Positions 1 through 8,553 are shown, counted from the first letter of the stretch. The stretch is 28,508 nucleotides of DNA from Chloroflexota bacterium (GCA_014360745.1 JACIWY010000003.1:1-28508), one strand, 5' to 3'. Program-made: numbers and translations. The notes: a model not told the origin generated them from the sequence alone.

Positions 1-75
1 TGCATAAAGACCCAATAAAAGTGCGGGCAAAGCGAACAAATAATACATAGGATTGAACATCGGAAAGTACAACAT
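1..75 (-). CDS. Putative membrane zinc metallopeptidase, N-terminal fragment (runs off the left edge)
   Basis: Only the first 25 codons are in the window. The peptide begins M-L-Y-F-P-M-F-N-P-M-Y-Y and runs on into a hydrophobic stretch ending A-L-L-L-G-L-Y-A. This resembles the start of the Zn_peptidase_2 (YugP-like) membrane metallopeptidases, which open with an aromatic-Pro segment and a first membrane helix. The HExxH motif would lie outside the window, so the family is inferred from the N-terminus alone. The ATG at 75 was chosen because AGGA lies 7 nt upstream. An in-frame ATG at 60 is a weaker alternative. A sigma-70-type promoter lies about 70 bp upstream. Confidence 0.6.
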   Translation of the reverse strand, partial: MLYFPMFNPMYYLFALPALLLGLYA

Positions 76-145
76 CTCTCTATCCTCACCATATAATAAA
101 TAATTATGTCAAGGTGCGTTTTGCCGACACGCCCCTATTGATCAT

Positions 146-174
146 AGTATACAATGAGCGCTCGGCTTTGTAAA
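146..174 (-). promoter_or_regulatory. Sigma-70-type promoter for the left-edge metallopeptidase
   Basis: On the minus strand a -35 box TTTACA (174 to 169, 5/6 to consensus) is followed by a 17-nt spacer and a -10 box TATACT (151 to 146, 5/6). The predicted start of transcription is near 139, giving a leader of about 65 nt before the ATG at 75. An AT-rich stretch at 91-110 within the leader also contains TTGACA, but with no properly spaced -10. Confidence 0.55.
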
Positions 175-396
175 TCTAAACGGTCGACTCAATAAATGGT
201 ATAAGATAGGGGGCAAGATTCGAGCCATGCCATGGAAGGGGATAATACGGCGCTCCCCAGTTCGGAGCAGAGGGGGCCAATGGGCTATGCACAGGGGAAG
301 GGCGTGGGCGCTGCGATGGTATGCGAGGCCATCTGAGGGGGCATGCGCCGGCCCCACCATCGGCGGCCAGGGAAAGAAGGCCCTGAAACGCGCCCT
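175..396. other. Intergenic region with no convincing gene
   Basis: Together with the leader at 76-145, this makes about 320 bp between the left-edge gene and the second sigma factor. A 72-codon minus-strand open frame at 142-360 has no ribosome binding site or recognisable protein features. GC-rich inverted segments occur just after the sigma stop (about 330-390), but none is followed by a T-run, so I do not call a terminator. Confidence 0.5.
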
Positions 397-1425
397 TTAA
401 CGCAAAAAGTGTGATAAACGCATGGCCTGCGAGACCAGACGCAGCTTGAGCAACGCCTTTTGCTCGATCTGGCGCACGCGCTCGCGCGACACGCCTAATA
501 GCTCGCCTAGCTCGGCCAAGCTCTTCTCCTCGGCGCCTTCCAGACCAAAACGATATCTCACCACCAATTGTTCGCGTTGGGTTAGGGTCTGCAATGTTTC
601 GTCAAGGGCCTGTTTCAAAAGGCGGCCCCATACCTGTTGGATCGGGCCACTTTCCTCCGTCGCGGCCAGGGCCTCCCACACCCGGTCGCCCTCGACACCT
701 GCCGGCGCTTGCAATGACACCGGTTCGCACATCACCCCCAATGCCGTGCGTACCCATTCTTGCGCCTTGAGCCAACGGCGCTCCAACGTCTGTGGAAGTG
801 GCTTTTTCTCGGCAAAACAAGCTTTTAATACCGAGCGTTCTTCTTGCGTCAGTCGCGCCACCTCAAGCGTCAATTCCTCCAGCGTCGGATCTCGCCTCAA
901 ATCCTGCCGCAGACGAGAGAGAACCCGACGCACCCGTTGCACCCACTCGGCCACGTGGGCAGGAAGCCGCACACTGCTGCCCTGCTCTGCCACAGCTCGA
1001 CCAATAGCCTGCCGAATCCAATATACAGCATAAGTGCTAAAACGGCAATTGAGAGAGCAGTTATAATGCTCGATGGCCTTGAGCAGCCCTATATTCCCTT
1101 CTTGGATGAGATCAGCAAGAGGAATTTCCAAATAGCTGTACTGTTTAGCCACTGCTACCACAAGACGTAAATTAGCTTCAGCCATCTTGGCGGCGGCCAA
1201 CCGTCCCTCGATCACAAGTCGCCATAGGTCGTGCTCTTCGTCGGCACTCAGGCCATCCTCTTGCAATTGCCGAAGCGCCTCCTCGCCCTGGCGAATCGCC
1301 CTCCCTAAGCGTAGCTCTTCCTCGGCCGGCAACAAGGGCACGCGGCCGATCTCGCGAAGATACGTAGCCAACGTTTCCCCAACGTCAGAAACCGGAGGAG
1401 TGCTTGTATCTTGTGCATGATCCAT
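397..1425 (-). CDS. Group 2-like sigma-70 factor, paralogue of RpoD
   Basis: 342-residue RNA polymerase sigma factor lacking region 1.1. Region 1.2 is at about 17-48 (TYLREIGRVPLL), region 2 at 82-155 (EANLRLVVAVAKQY, DLIQEGNIGLLKAIE), region 3 at about 160-235 and region 4 at 276-338, with a helix-turn-helix containing SRERVRQIE. The -35-reading residues of region 4.2 match housekeeping sigma factors. In region 2.3 the usual tandem Trp pair is Tyr135-Trp136, and the position equivalent to E. coli Thr440 is Gly, so -10 recognition or melting may differ. The ATG at 1425 follows AGGA by 9 nt. A TTG 63 nt further upstream lacks a comparable site. A terminator separates it from rpoD, so it probably has its own promoter, which I could not identify. 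Likely an alternative, stress or growth-phase sigma factor (inference). Confidence 0.9.
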   Translation of the reverse strand: MDHAQDTSTPPVSDVGETLATYLREIGRVPLLPAEEELRLGRAIRQGEEALRQLQEDGLSADEEHDLWRLVIEGRLAAAKMAEANLRLVVAVAKQYSYLEIPLADLIQEGNIGLLKAIEHYNCSLNCRFSTYAVYWIRQAIGRAVAEQGSSVRLPAHVAEWVQRVRRVLSRLRQDLRRDPTLEELTLEVARLTQEERSVLKACFAEKKPLPQTLERRWLKAQEWVRTALGVMCEPVSLQAPAGVEGDRVWEALAATEESGPIQQVWGRLLKQALDETLQTLTQREQLVVRYRFGLEGAEEKSLAELGELLGVSRERVRQIEQKALLKLRLVSQAMRLSHFLR

Positions 1426-1535
1426 CCCCGTCCATCCTGTTTGCGAGCTGGCAAATTGTTTTCGACGTCTAGAGCCCGCAGACGACAAATGCCCATTGTT
1501 GTGGCGCGGCGCCTCGCATTGCCAGATCGACGCGC

Positions 1536-1587
1536 CGAAAAAAACAAAAACCGGCCCAGCACTCTTGGCAACAGAGCCGGCCCGGTT
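1536..1587 (-). terminator. Rho-independent terminator after rpoD
   Basis: Just downstream of the rpoD stop, arms 1576-1587 and 1549-1560 can form a 12-bp GC-rich stem with one G-G mismatch and one G-U pair, around a 15-nt loop. On the minus strand the stem is followed by TTTTTGTTTTTTT. This should end the glycosidase-dnaG-rpoD transcript before the second sigma gene. Confidence 0.88.
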
Positions 1588-1593
1588 GGATGG

Positions 1594-2865
1594 TCAGGTT
1601 AAATAGTCGCGCAGCTTGCGGCTGCGGGTTGGGTGGCGAAGCTTGCGCAGCGCCTTGGCTTCGATTTGGCGGATACGCTCACGGGTGACGCCAAAGCGCT
1701 GACCTACTTCTTCGAGGGTATGGCTCTCGCCATCTACAAGCCCGAAGCGAAGAGCCAACACATCCCGTTCCCGATCGCTGAGCGAGGAAAGGATGTCGTT
1801 CATCTGTTCGCGCAGCAACTCGCGGCTCGTTTCCTCGGCGGGGCTAATCAGGGATTCGTCGGGAATAAAGTCGACCAGTGCACTATTATCCTCATCACCC
1901 ACGGGCATTTCCAGCGACATGGGTTCCTGAGAGACGGCCATGATCTGCCGCACCTTTTCCGCCGCGCGCCTGAGCCGCCGCCTGACATCGCCGGAGAGCC
2001 TTTCACCCTCGGCGTGGGCCTCAATGGCTTGTTTGTCCTGCTCGGAGAGGTACTCGGAGCCGGCAGCAATCTCCTCCAGCGTCGGATCGCGACCCAGCTC
2101 CTGTTGCAGATGGCGAATGGAGCGACTAAGCCGATTGATCGATTCGATCATGTGCACCGGAATGCGGATCGTGCGCGCCTGGTCGGCGATAGCGCGATTA
2201 ATAGCCTGCTTGATCCACCAGGTAGCGTAGGTGCTGAATTTATACCCCTTGGTGTAATCAAATTTCTCCACCGCGCGCAGCAGGCCGAGGTTCCCCTCCT
2301 GGATAAGGTCCAAGAACGACATACCTCGCCCCACATAGCGCTTGGCCACGCTGACCACCAAACGCAGATTGGCCTCGGCCAGGCGACGGCTGGCGATATT
2401 CCCCTGCATCACCTTCAGCTCCAGGATTTGGCGCTCTTGAGTAGAGAGCTTGTCGCCCTCCTTTTCCAATCGCTCGGCGGCCTCCAGCCCCGCGCGGATG
2501 GCCCGCGAAAGCTTGATCTCTTCGTCGGCCGTCAACAGGCGGACGCGCCCGATCTCGCGAAGATACATGCGCACCGGATCGCTAACCGGGATATTGCGCT
2601 GCGTAGCGGCGCCTGTCTCACGTTCCTCCTCCGATTCTTCGGCAATTTCGAGCTCCTCTTCGAGAAGCTCTTCTTCCTCCTGATCCAAGACGGGAATACC
2701 CATCTCATTGAGCGCCACGGCCATGGCCTCGATGTCTTCTTCGGGCTCATCCCCAAAGACATCGACCAGATCCTGCTTGGTGAGATATTCGTCGCGGATC
2801 CCCTTGGCCAGGAGTTCATCTATTTTTTTCTGGCGTTCGGCGTCCTGAAGCGTCTCAGGATCCAT
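1594..2865 (-). CDS. rpoD: Housekeeping RNA polymerase sigma factor RpoD/SigA
   Basis: 423-residue principal sigma factor. A region 1.1-like segment is at about 10-60 and is followed by an acidic Glu-rich linker at 61-83. Region 1.2 is at 96-128 (DPVRMYLREIGRVRLL) and region 2 at 163-235 (FSTYATWWIKQAINRAIADQ), with both core-promoter Trp residues present. Region 3 is at about 242-325 and region 4 at 360-412, with HTH VTRERIRQIEAKALRKLRHP. Region 3 is longer than usual: about 25-30 extra residues at about 270-298 lie between the RDPTLEEIA helix and the QEPMSLEMPVG segment. The ATG lies 2 bp after the dnaG stop, so the two are co-transcribed and probably translationally coupled, as in the classical dnaG-rpoD macromolecular synthesis operon. 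A strong terminator follows. Confidence 0.98.
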   Translation of the reverse strand: MDPETLQDAERQKKIDELLAKGIRDEYLTKQDLVDVFGDEPEEDIEAMAVALNEMGIPVLDQEEEELLEEELEIAEESEEERETGAATQRNIPVSDPVRMYLREIGRVRLLTADEEIKLSRAIRAGLEAAERLEKEGDKLSTQERQILELKVMQGNIASRRLAEANLRLVVSVAKRYVGRGMSFLDLIQEGNLGLLRAVEKFDYTKGYKFSTYATWWIKQAINRAIADQARTIRIPVHMIESINRLSRSIRHLQQELGRDPTLEEIAAGSEYLSEQDKQAIEAHAEGERLSGDVRRRLRRAAEKVRQIMAVSQEPMSLEMPVGDEDNSALVDFIPDESLISPAEETSRELLREQMNDILSSLSDRERDVLALRFGLVDGESHTLEEVGQRFGVTRERIRQIEAKALRKLRHPTRSRKLRDYLT

Positions 2866-2867
2866 GG

Positions 2868-4796
2868 CTAGTATTGGAATCCTCTCTTGGTTCGTCCTAA
2901 CAAGGTGGCGGCATAGAAGCGGCGGTCGATTTCTCGATAATCACGGCGCAATCGCTCGATGGTCTCGTTCAACTCGCGCACACGTTCGGCGGATCCCTCT
3001 TCTTGAGCGCTTTGTTGCAAATAACGCAACTCGCGCAGTAAACGGCCCAAATATTGCTTTTGCAGGCGCGTCGCGCACTTGATAATGTCTTCGCGGACGA
3101 GGTCCGGCGGCAGAGAAGGCCCGGCTTCCAAGCCGTGTAGAAGGGATTCTACATGCGCCCGCAACTCGCTGTCAAACGCTCGGGGCACCTCGGTTATGTC
3201 CAGCTCCTTCTGGCTCTCTAGGTGGCGAAGTAATTGCTCAAAGATCTGGCGATTCTCCACATGGCCGAATACCTCCCCACGCAGCCCATAGTCGTCGACC
3301 AGTTCGCGCAAAAGCGCCGGCTGCCCTAACAAGAGGGAAAGCAAATGCTCTTCAAGTCTACGCCCAGGGTCAGCTGAGGAAGCGAGCGCACGCCCCACGG
3401 CCTGGCCCCCTGAGGCCGTGGGGGGCCTTGCCTCCCCAGAGGAGGGCTTGGCCCGCGAGCCCCCCAGGCGACGCAGCTCTTCCCACAAGCTGCGCTCATC
3501 GACGCGTAACCAACCGGCCAGCCGCTGCAGATGGTGGCTGCGCTCCACGGCGCTGGTCATGGCAGCCAGGATGGGCAACAATCGCTCCGCCGCTTCGCGC
3601 TTCCCTTTGGCCGTCGAGACATCGATTTCCCGACGGGCGCGCTCAAAAAAGTGATCGGCCACCGGCAGCGCCTCGGCCACCAATCGATCCCAGCGCTCCC
3701 GATCTTGCAACACCAATTCGTCAGGATCCAGGCCCTCGGGCAGGGTCAGGATGCGGATCTCGGCATTCAGGCGCTCCTCATAACGGATCAGCCCCTGCGG
3801 CGTAGGCACCGGCACGACGCGCCGCTCCAACCCTTCCTGTGCCGTGGCCACCCCCTTTTCCACGGCGGCCATGCCGGCCGCGTCGGGGTCCAACGCCAAG
3901 ACCAACGTCTTGGTGATACGTTTGAGCATGTCCATATGCGCCTCGGTCAACGCCGTGCCCATGCAAGCTACCAGGTTCCTTACCCCACATTGATAAGGGA
4001 TGATAACGTCCATATAGCCTTCGACGATGACCGCCGTGCCCGATTCGCGGATGGCCTCTCGGGCCAGGTCGATGCCATAAAGCACGCTCCCCTTGTCAAA
4101 CAAGGGAGTTTGGGGAGTGTTCAGATATTTGGGCAACGAATCGTCGAGCACGCGCCCACCAAAGCCGATGACCCGGCCTTGCGGATCACGGATCGGGAAA
4201 AGCACCCGCCCGCGGAAACGGTCATAGACCGTGCCCTGTTCACTTTCGCTCAACAAGCCGGCCTTGAGCGCATCTTCCTGGCTGACCCCCTGCTGCCGCA
4301 AATAATGATCGAGGGTATGCCACTCGCTCGGCGCATAGCCGAGCTGAAAGGTGGCCATCGTCTGACGGGCAACGCCACGACGCTCCAGATAGCACAACCC
4401 AGGCTCTCCCTGCGGGGAACGCATCAAAATATGATGATAAAACTCGGCGGCAATGCGGTTGATCTCTCGCAGCCGATCCAGTTCATCCCGCTGTTCCCGC
4501 TCTGCCTCGTCCAGCGGAGTGAGCTGTACGCCGGCGCGCTGCGCCAGAAAACGGAGCGCCTCGGCAAAATCCATATTCTCGCGGCGCATGATGAACGTAA
4601 AGAGATCCCCGCCGGTGGAACAGGCACCGAAGCAATGCCAACTTTGAGATTCGGGAAAGACGATAAAGGAAGGGGTCTTTTCCGTGTGGAAGGGACACAG
4701 CCCCTTGAAGTGACGCCCGGCTTTTTGCAGCGGCACGTACTCGCCGATCACTTCGACGATATCCAACCGCTGTTTGATCTCTTCCACGACGCTCAT
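2868..4796 (-). CDS. dnaG: DNA primase DnaG
   Basis: 642-residue primase that makes RNA primers for replication. The CHC2 zinc finger is at about 30-65 with ligands Cys34, His37, Cys55 and Cys59 (CPFH and HCFGAC); the last pair is C-x3-C rather than the common C-x2-C. The TOPRIM catalytic core follows, with the acidic motif VEGYMDV around Glu259 and the ALDPDAAG motif at 301-308. A low-complexity Ser/Gly/Ala linker (about 455-485) precedes the C-terminal helicase-interacting domain. The ATG at 4796 follows AGGA by about 7 nt, and the gene begins 10 bp after the upstream secreted-protein gene, implying one transcript. The linker-coding DNA contains a perfect inverted repeat, listed separately. 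Confidence 0.98.
   Translation of the reverse strand: MSVVEEIKQRLDIVEVIGEYVPLQKAGRHFKGLCPFHTEKTPSFIVFPESQSWHCFGACSTGGDLFTFIMRRENMDFAEALRFLAQRAGVQLTPLDEAEREQRDELDRLREINRIAAEFYHHILMRSPQGEPGLCYLERRGVARQTMATFQLGYAPSEWHTLDHYLRQQGVSQEDALKAGLLSESEQGTVYDRFRGRVLFPIRDPQGRVIGFGGRVLDDSLPKYLNTPQTPLFDKGSVLYGIDLAREAIRESGTAVIVEGYMDVIIPYQCGVRNLVACMGTALTEAHMDMLKRITKTLVLALDPDAAGMAAVEKGVATAQEGLERRVVPVPTPQGLIRYEERLNAEIRILTLPEGLDPDELVLQDRERWDRLVAEALPVADHFFERARREIDVSTAKGKREAAERLLPILAAMTSAVERSHHLQRLAGWLRVDERSLWEELRRLGGSRAKPSSGEARPPTASGGQAVGRALASSADPGRRLEEHLLSLLLGQPALLRELVDDYGLRGEVFGHVENRQIFEQLLRHLESQKELDITEVPRAFDSELRAHVESLLHGLEAGPSLPPDLVREDIIKCATRLQKQYLGRLLRELRYLQQSAQEEGSAERVRELNETIERLRRDYREIDRRFYAATLLGRTKRGFQY
3393..3423. 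repeat. Perfect inverted repeat inside dnaG
   Basis: CCCCACGGCCT at 3393-3403 and its exact complement AGGCCGTGGGG at 3413-3423 flank a 9-nt loop. An overlapping GGCCCCC/GGGGGCC pair (3404-3410 and 3421-3427) offers an alternative fold, and CCTCC/GGAGG follows at about 3431-3445. The repeat falls in the poorly conserved linker before the C-terminal domain of primase, where an insertion would be tolerated. A strong RNA hairpin here could also pause or process the dnaG-rpoD message (inference). Confidence 0.7.
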
Positions 4797-4806
4797 GGCT
4801 TGGATC

Positions 4807-7800
4807 CTACCTTGATCCGGAGATCGTTTGACCTACCCATCGACGCAGCCGCCCCGCAGAACCTGCTACATAGAGCCTATCGAGCCCTTCATTGCGCGTC
4901 AGGTTCCTCGGCCAGAGCGAGCGCTCGAAGGCGAACACACCTCGTGTCTCCAACCCATCGCCCCCCAATAGGGCTATCCCCTGAGCCACACCCACATACA
5001 CCAGCCCCCGTCGTTCGTCTAGAGCCAACGCATCGGCGGGCCACAACGGCATTTGCCGATCGCCCCAACGGGTGATCAAAACGTCCATCGTTTTCGCATC
5101 GACGATGGACACCCCTCCATATTTAGGCGAGAGGGCATGAGCGACATAGAGACGGGAGCCGTCCGAGCTCAGGGCCAAATCATGGACATAGCCTAAGCCT
5201 CCAAGTCGGGCCTCACCGGAAGGACGCAGGGTGACGGCATCCAGAGACGAAACTTGCCCTGTGCCTGCCTCCGCCATATAGAGGCGATGGCCATCGGCGT
5301 CGAGCAACAGCGGGTGGGGGGCCGCCGCGAAGTACTGTACCGTTATTATACTATAGGATCGAGCATCAAGCACAATCAGCCGTTGGCCTCGAACGTCTCC
5401 CAAATAGAGCCGATTTTCACCAGCAGCGAGGGTGGAGACGTGCCCCAGCCCTCCCACCTGGGAATATAGGATGCCATCGATGCCGACGGTATATAACACG
5501 CTTTCCTCCCCTCCCTGCCAGGCAGTGGTCACATACACAACGCCCGATTGAGGCGCTACGGCCAGTGCACTCGCCGGCGCGGGCAAAAGGTGACGATAAA
5601 GCGGCCGTTCGGTAAAGGCATCCAAGGCCATTAACTCACGCCCTGCCGCCACGATCAACCGTTGGCGGATCGGATCCAATGTCATCACGCCGACATCCTT
5701 CGCGTCAACCTCCGATCCTGCAAGCCCCACAAGGTCTCTGTCGGGCGAGGATGAAACCAGGAGCCGCTCCTCGGCCATCGACCACCTTTCAACCTCGCCC
5801 CCCTGCAAGACAGATGGCCGTGACACATTGCCCTCTTTGAGCACCAACGGCAGAGAGAGCTTTGGCCCTGGTGTCTCGGTCAAACGGGGAGCGACCTCAC
5901 ACGCTTGCACCGAAATATCATCGACGATCATCCCCGTTATGCCGCCCTGGCCATCGTTGTAAACGCCAAAGCGCAGCGTGACGCGCTGCCCGGCCCAAGC
6001 GGTGAGATCAAAGCGCCGCTCCTTCCAGCGGCCGTCGTTCTCCAAAGCCCATAACAAGGCCTCGTAACGCCCCTCCTCATCGAGCAAAAGCACATACTGA
6101 CGATCGCCAGAAACATCACTTGAGAAAGGCCAATACCAGAAGCTCAAGATCAATATCGATGCTTTAGGTAAATCTAGTCCTTGCTCCATTGAGCTATAAC
6201 TGTACAAATTGCCCTCACCCTCAAGGAGCCCTAAGGCGACGGCGCGTTGGCCTTCGTGCCACAGTTCATGCATATATCGAGCGGGGCGGGCAGTATTGGG
6301 CATCGCCCAGGCTTCATCCGTCTCCAAACTGCCGTTCAATAACAATTCCCAACATGGTGGAGGGACGGCAGTGGCCGTCAAAGTGGGGGGCGCCGTCGGA
6401 GGGACAGCGGTGAAGGGCAAGGACGTGTTCGTCGGCGTAGCGGGCGGCGCGGGGGATGGCGTGGCTGATGGGGTGCCGGTTGGGGTCATCGTAAGCGTCC
6501 GCGTCGGCGCTGCCGTGGGGGTCCTCGTTATCGAGCCCGCTGGCCGACACACCTCGATCTCTACGTCATCCACATACATGGCGCTTGGCCCGCCTTCGCC
6601 ATCGTTATATACACCGAAATGGAGCCAAAGCCGGCGGCCAGCATAGCGGGGGATCTCGGCCTCCCATCGACGCCACTCTCGCGCGTCTGACGACAGCCAC
6701 ATGATCGTCTCTAGATAATTGAATTGCTCGTCCAGCAACAGCGCGTACTGCCAGCCATGGGCCACGTCCTCCGAACGACAATAATACCAAAAGCGGATAC
6801 GCAACGAGTTTGCATCGGTTGGCAGCGCAAAGAGCTGCCGCCCTGTAGAATAACTGCGCACCGACGCCCCCTCAACGATGCCCAAACGGAGCGAGCGCAG
6901 CCCACTATGTGGCCGGTCGTCGGTGATCGCTGCCGGATAGGCGGTATCCGGGATGCTCCAAGCCTCATCGCCTTCCATATCTCCATTGACGACGACCGAG
7001 TCACAAACTAACGGCACCAAGGCGGTGGCCGTAGCCGTCGGGGTGCGCGTGGCGGTAGGCGTCCGGGTAGGGGGAGGGGACACTATGCGCACCGGCGCGG
7101 CGCCATCCAGCGCCGTCGAGCCCAATCCCTCGACCGTCGCCTCCACCCGGCCGGAATAAACGCCTGGCTCGACGTCCGCCGTCGCCTGGAAGCGGACGAC
7201 CAGCGTCCCCGGGGCCGGGGGCGAGGTCTTGTCCAATGCGCGCACGGTGTCATACTGGGCATGCCGCCGTCCGTCAGGATAAAGCCAATCCCAGACCGCC
7301 CAATGGCCATGGGGATCCACCAACTCATAGGGGCAAACCCCTAGCACCTCGGCCCAACGGCTCCACCCCTCGCGAAAGGCGCGGGTGATATAGTCGGCGC
7401 GGTTGTTCTCATCGATGGGTGGATAACCTTGGAAGACAAAATTGTTTTGCCCCAGAGCATAGCCGGTCTCGGTGAGCAACACCGGCACATCGGTCCGCCC
7501 GTGGGCCGCCAGACGTTCCAATTCGAGCAGATAGCTGTCGATGGTGAGCTCGCGATAGCTCGGCGCCGTATCATCGTGGATGTTGTATTCGGGTGGGTGG
7601 TTGCCCGGATAGGGATGGGCAGCCCATACGTCAAAAGCCGCCATCGCGCCAGGCACGGCCGCCATGGCGTCGATAAAATCCAGGTGGTAATAGTTCCCGC
7701 CTGGCGAAAGGGCCCCGTTCAAGATGCGAATGCGCGCATCGCCCAGCGCGCGAATGGCCACCGCCACATCGACCAGGAAATGGGCATACTCGATGGGGTC

Positions 7801-8553
7801 GGCCGCCCCGCTCCATTCGATATCCAGGTTGGGTTCGTTCCAGATTTCGACATATAGAAGCCGATCGTCTCGTCGGGGCAGGCCGGAGACGACGCGGGCG
7901 TAAGCTTGGGCGATCCGTGTATAGTCTCCAGGCCCATCGGCCGGCGGCTTGATCCAATAAGGGCCGCCATAGGAGCCCTGCAAGCGCACGATGGGGATGA
8001 GGTCGCGTTGGTAACAGCCGTTCACAAAATCGATCCAACACCGTTCCGGGCCCGGCGTGTTGACATCGATGCGGTAAAAGAGCTGTTTCACATAGGCGCC
8101 GGGGCCCATCAGCTCGCGCACCCGATCGAGCTGATGGGCGATATAGCCGCTATCGCAGCGATCTTGCACAAAGGTATGCATGCCATACACGCCCGCCACG
8201 CGCGCCGCAGAGAGAGGCACCGGCGACCAGGTGAGCGTTTGGCCGGCGAAGGTGGGATCTTGGCCGGAGATCGGCGCGCCATCCAGGCGCAGCTGCGTCG
8301 AGCCGGGCACGTAGCGAAACCCGGCAGGCAATGTGTAACGGATGATGCCCGCGCCGGCCTTGTCCGAGCCATTACGGAGTGTCAGGGTAAAGGTGACCTG
8401 CCGACCGCGTTCTAGTGTCTCTGGCGAGGCAGACGCCGCGACCTGGAGCGGACCCTCTTGGGCAAAAGCCGAGGGCCAAAGAGCAACACTCATCAGCAGC
8501 AACAAGATAGTGCTCGGCCAGGCCGAACGGAACTGCGGATTAAGGGCCGCCAT
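4807..8553 (-). CDS. Large secreted multidomain glycosidase-like protein with duplicated binding modules and a YVTN-type propeller
   Basis: 1248 residues, exported. A signal peptide occupies about 1-32 (hydrophobic ILLLLMSVALW, then AFA-Q). A DUF11-like beta-sandwich starts at about 38. A clan-A type TIM-barrel glycoside hydrolase-like domain spans about 120-440, with candidate acid/base Glu240 in EIWNEPN and candidate nucleophile Glu362 in LLTETGY. The DUF11-like strands appear to resume at about 450-492. Thr-Pro linkers at about 493-513 and 674-733 separate two copies of a roughly 150-residue jelly-roll, CBM-like module (517-669 and 734-885), both ending in FGVYNDG..G...YVDD-type strands. 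A beta-propeller of YVTN type fills about 928-1248. The ATG at 8553 has GAGGTG just upstream; a TTG at 8574 is less likely. It may act on or bind cell-surface or environmental polysaccharide, but the substrate is unknown. Its position 10 bp before dnaG is unusual. Confidence 0.85.
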   Translation of the reverse strand: MAALNPQFRSAWPSTILLLLMSVALWPSAFAQEGPLQVAASASPETLERGRQVTFTLTLRNGSDKAGAGIIRYTLPAGFRYVPGSTQLRLDGAPISGQDPTFAGQTLTWSPVPLSAARVAGVYGMHTFVQDRCDSGYIAHQLDRVRELMGPGAYVKQLFYRIDVNTPGPERCWIDFVNGCYQRDLIPIVRLQGSYGGPYWIKPPADGPGDYTRIAQAYARVVSGLPRRDDRLLYVEIWNEPNLDIEWSGAADPIEYAHFLVDVAVAIRALGDARIRILNGALSPGGNYYHLDFIDAMAAVPGAMAAFDVWAAHPYPGNHPPEYNIHDDTAPSYRELTIDSYLLELERLAAHGRTDVPVLLTETGYALGQNNFVFQGYPPIDENNRADYITRAFREGWSRWAEVLGVCPYELVDPHGHWAVWDWLYPDGRRHAQYDTVRALDKTSPPAPGTLVVRFQATADVEPGVYSGRVEATVEGLGSTALDGAAPVRIVSPPPTRTPTATRTPTATATALVPLVCDSVVVNGDMEGDEAWSIPDTAYPAAITDDRPHSGLRSLRLGIVEGASVRSYSTGRQLFALPTDANSLRIRFWYYCRSEDVAHGWQYALLLDEQFNYLETIMWLSSDAREWRRWEAEIPRYAGRRLWLHFGVYNDGEGGPSAMYVDDVEIEVCRPAGSITRTPTAAPTRTLTMTPTGTPSATPSPAPPATPTNTSLPFTAVPPTAPPTLTATAVPPPCWELLLNGSLETDEAWAMPNTARPARYMHELWHEGQRAVALGLLEGEGNLYSYSSMEQGLDLPKASILILSFWYWPFSSDVSGDRQYVLLLDEEGRYEALLWALENDGRWKERRFDLTAWAGQRVTLRFGVYNDGQGGITGMIVDDISVQACEVAPRLTETPGPKLSLPLVLKEGNVSRPSVLQGGEVERWSMAEERLLVSSSPDRDLVGLAGSEVDAKDVGVMTLDPIRQRLIVAAGRELMALDAFTERPLYRHLLPAPASALAVAPQSGVVYVTTAWQGGEESVLYTVGIDGILYSQVGGLGHVSTLAAGENRLYLGDVRGQRLIVLDARSYSIITVQYFAAAPHPLLLDADGHRLYMAEAGTGQVSSLDAVTLRPSGEARLGGLGYVHDLALSSDGSRLYVAHALSPKYGGVSIVDAKTMDVLITRWGDRQMPLWPADALALDERRGLVYVGVAQGIALLGGDGLETRGVFAFERSLWPRNLTRNEGLDRLYVAGSAGRLRRWVGQTISGSR

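Noticed and set aside
142..360. 72-codon minus-strand open frame in the left intergenic region
   Set aside because: No ribosome site or protein signature, and it overlaps the promoter of the left-edge gene.
1633..2871. 412-codon open frame on the plus strand opposite rpoD
   Set aside because: It mirrors the rpoD coding frame in GC-rich DNA, shows no domain features, and rpoD itself is unmistakable.
3531..5075. 514-codon plus-strand open frame opposite dnaG and the end of the secreted-protein gene
   Set aside because: Antisense shadow crossing a gene boundary, with no recognisable motifs.
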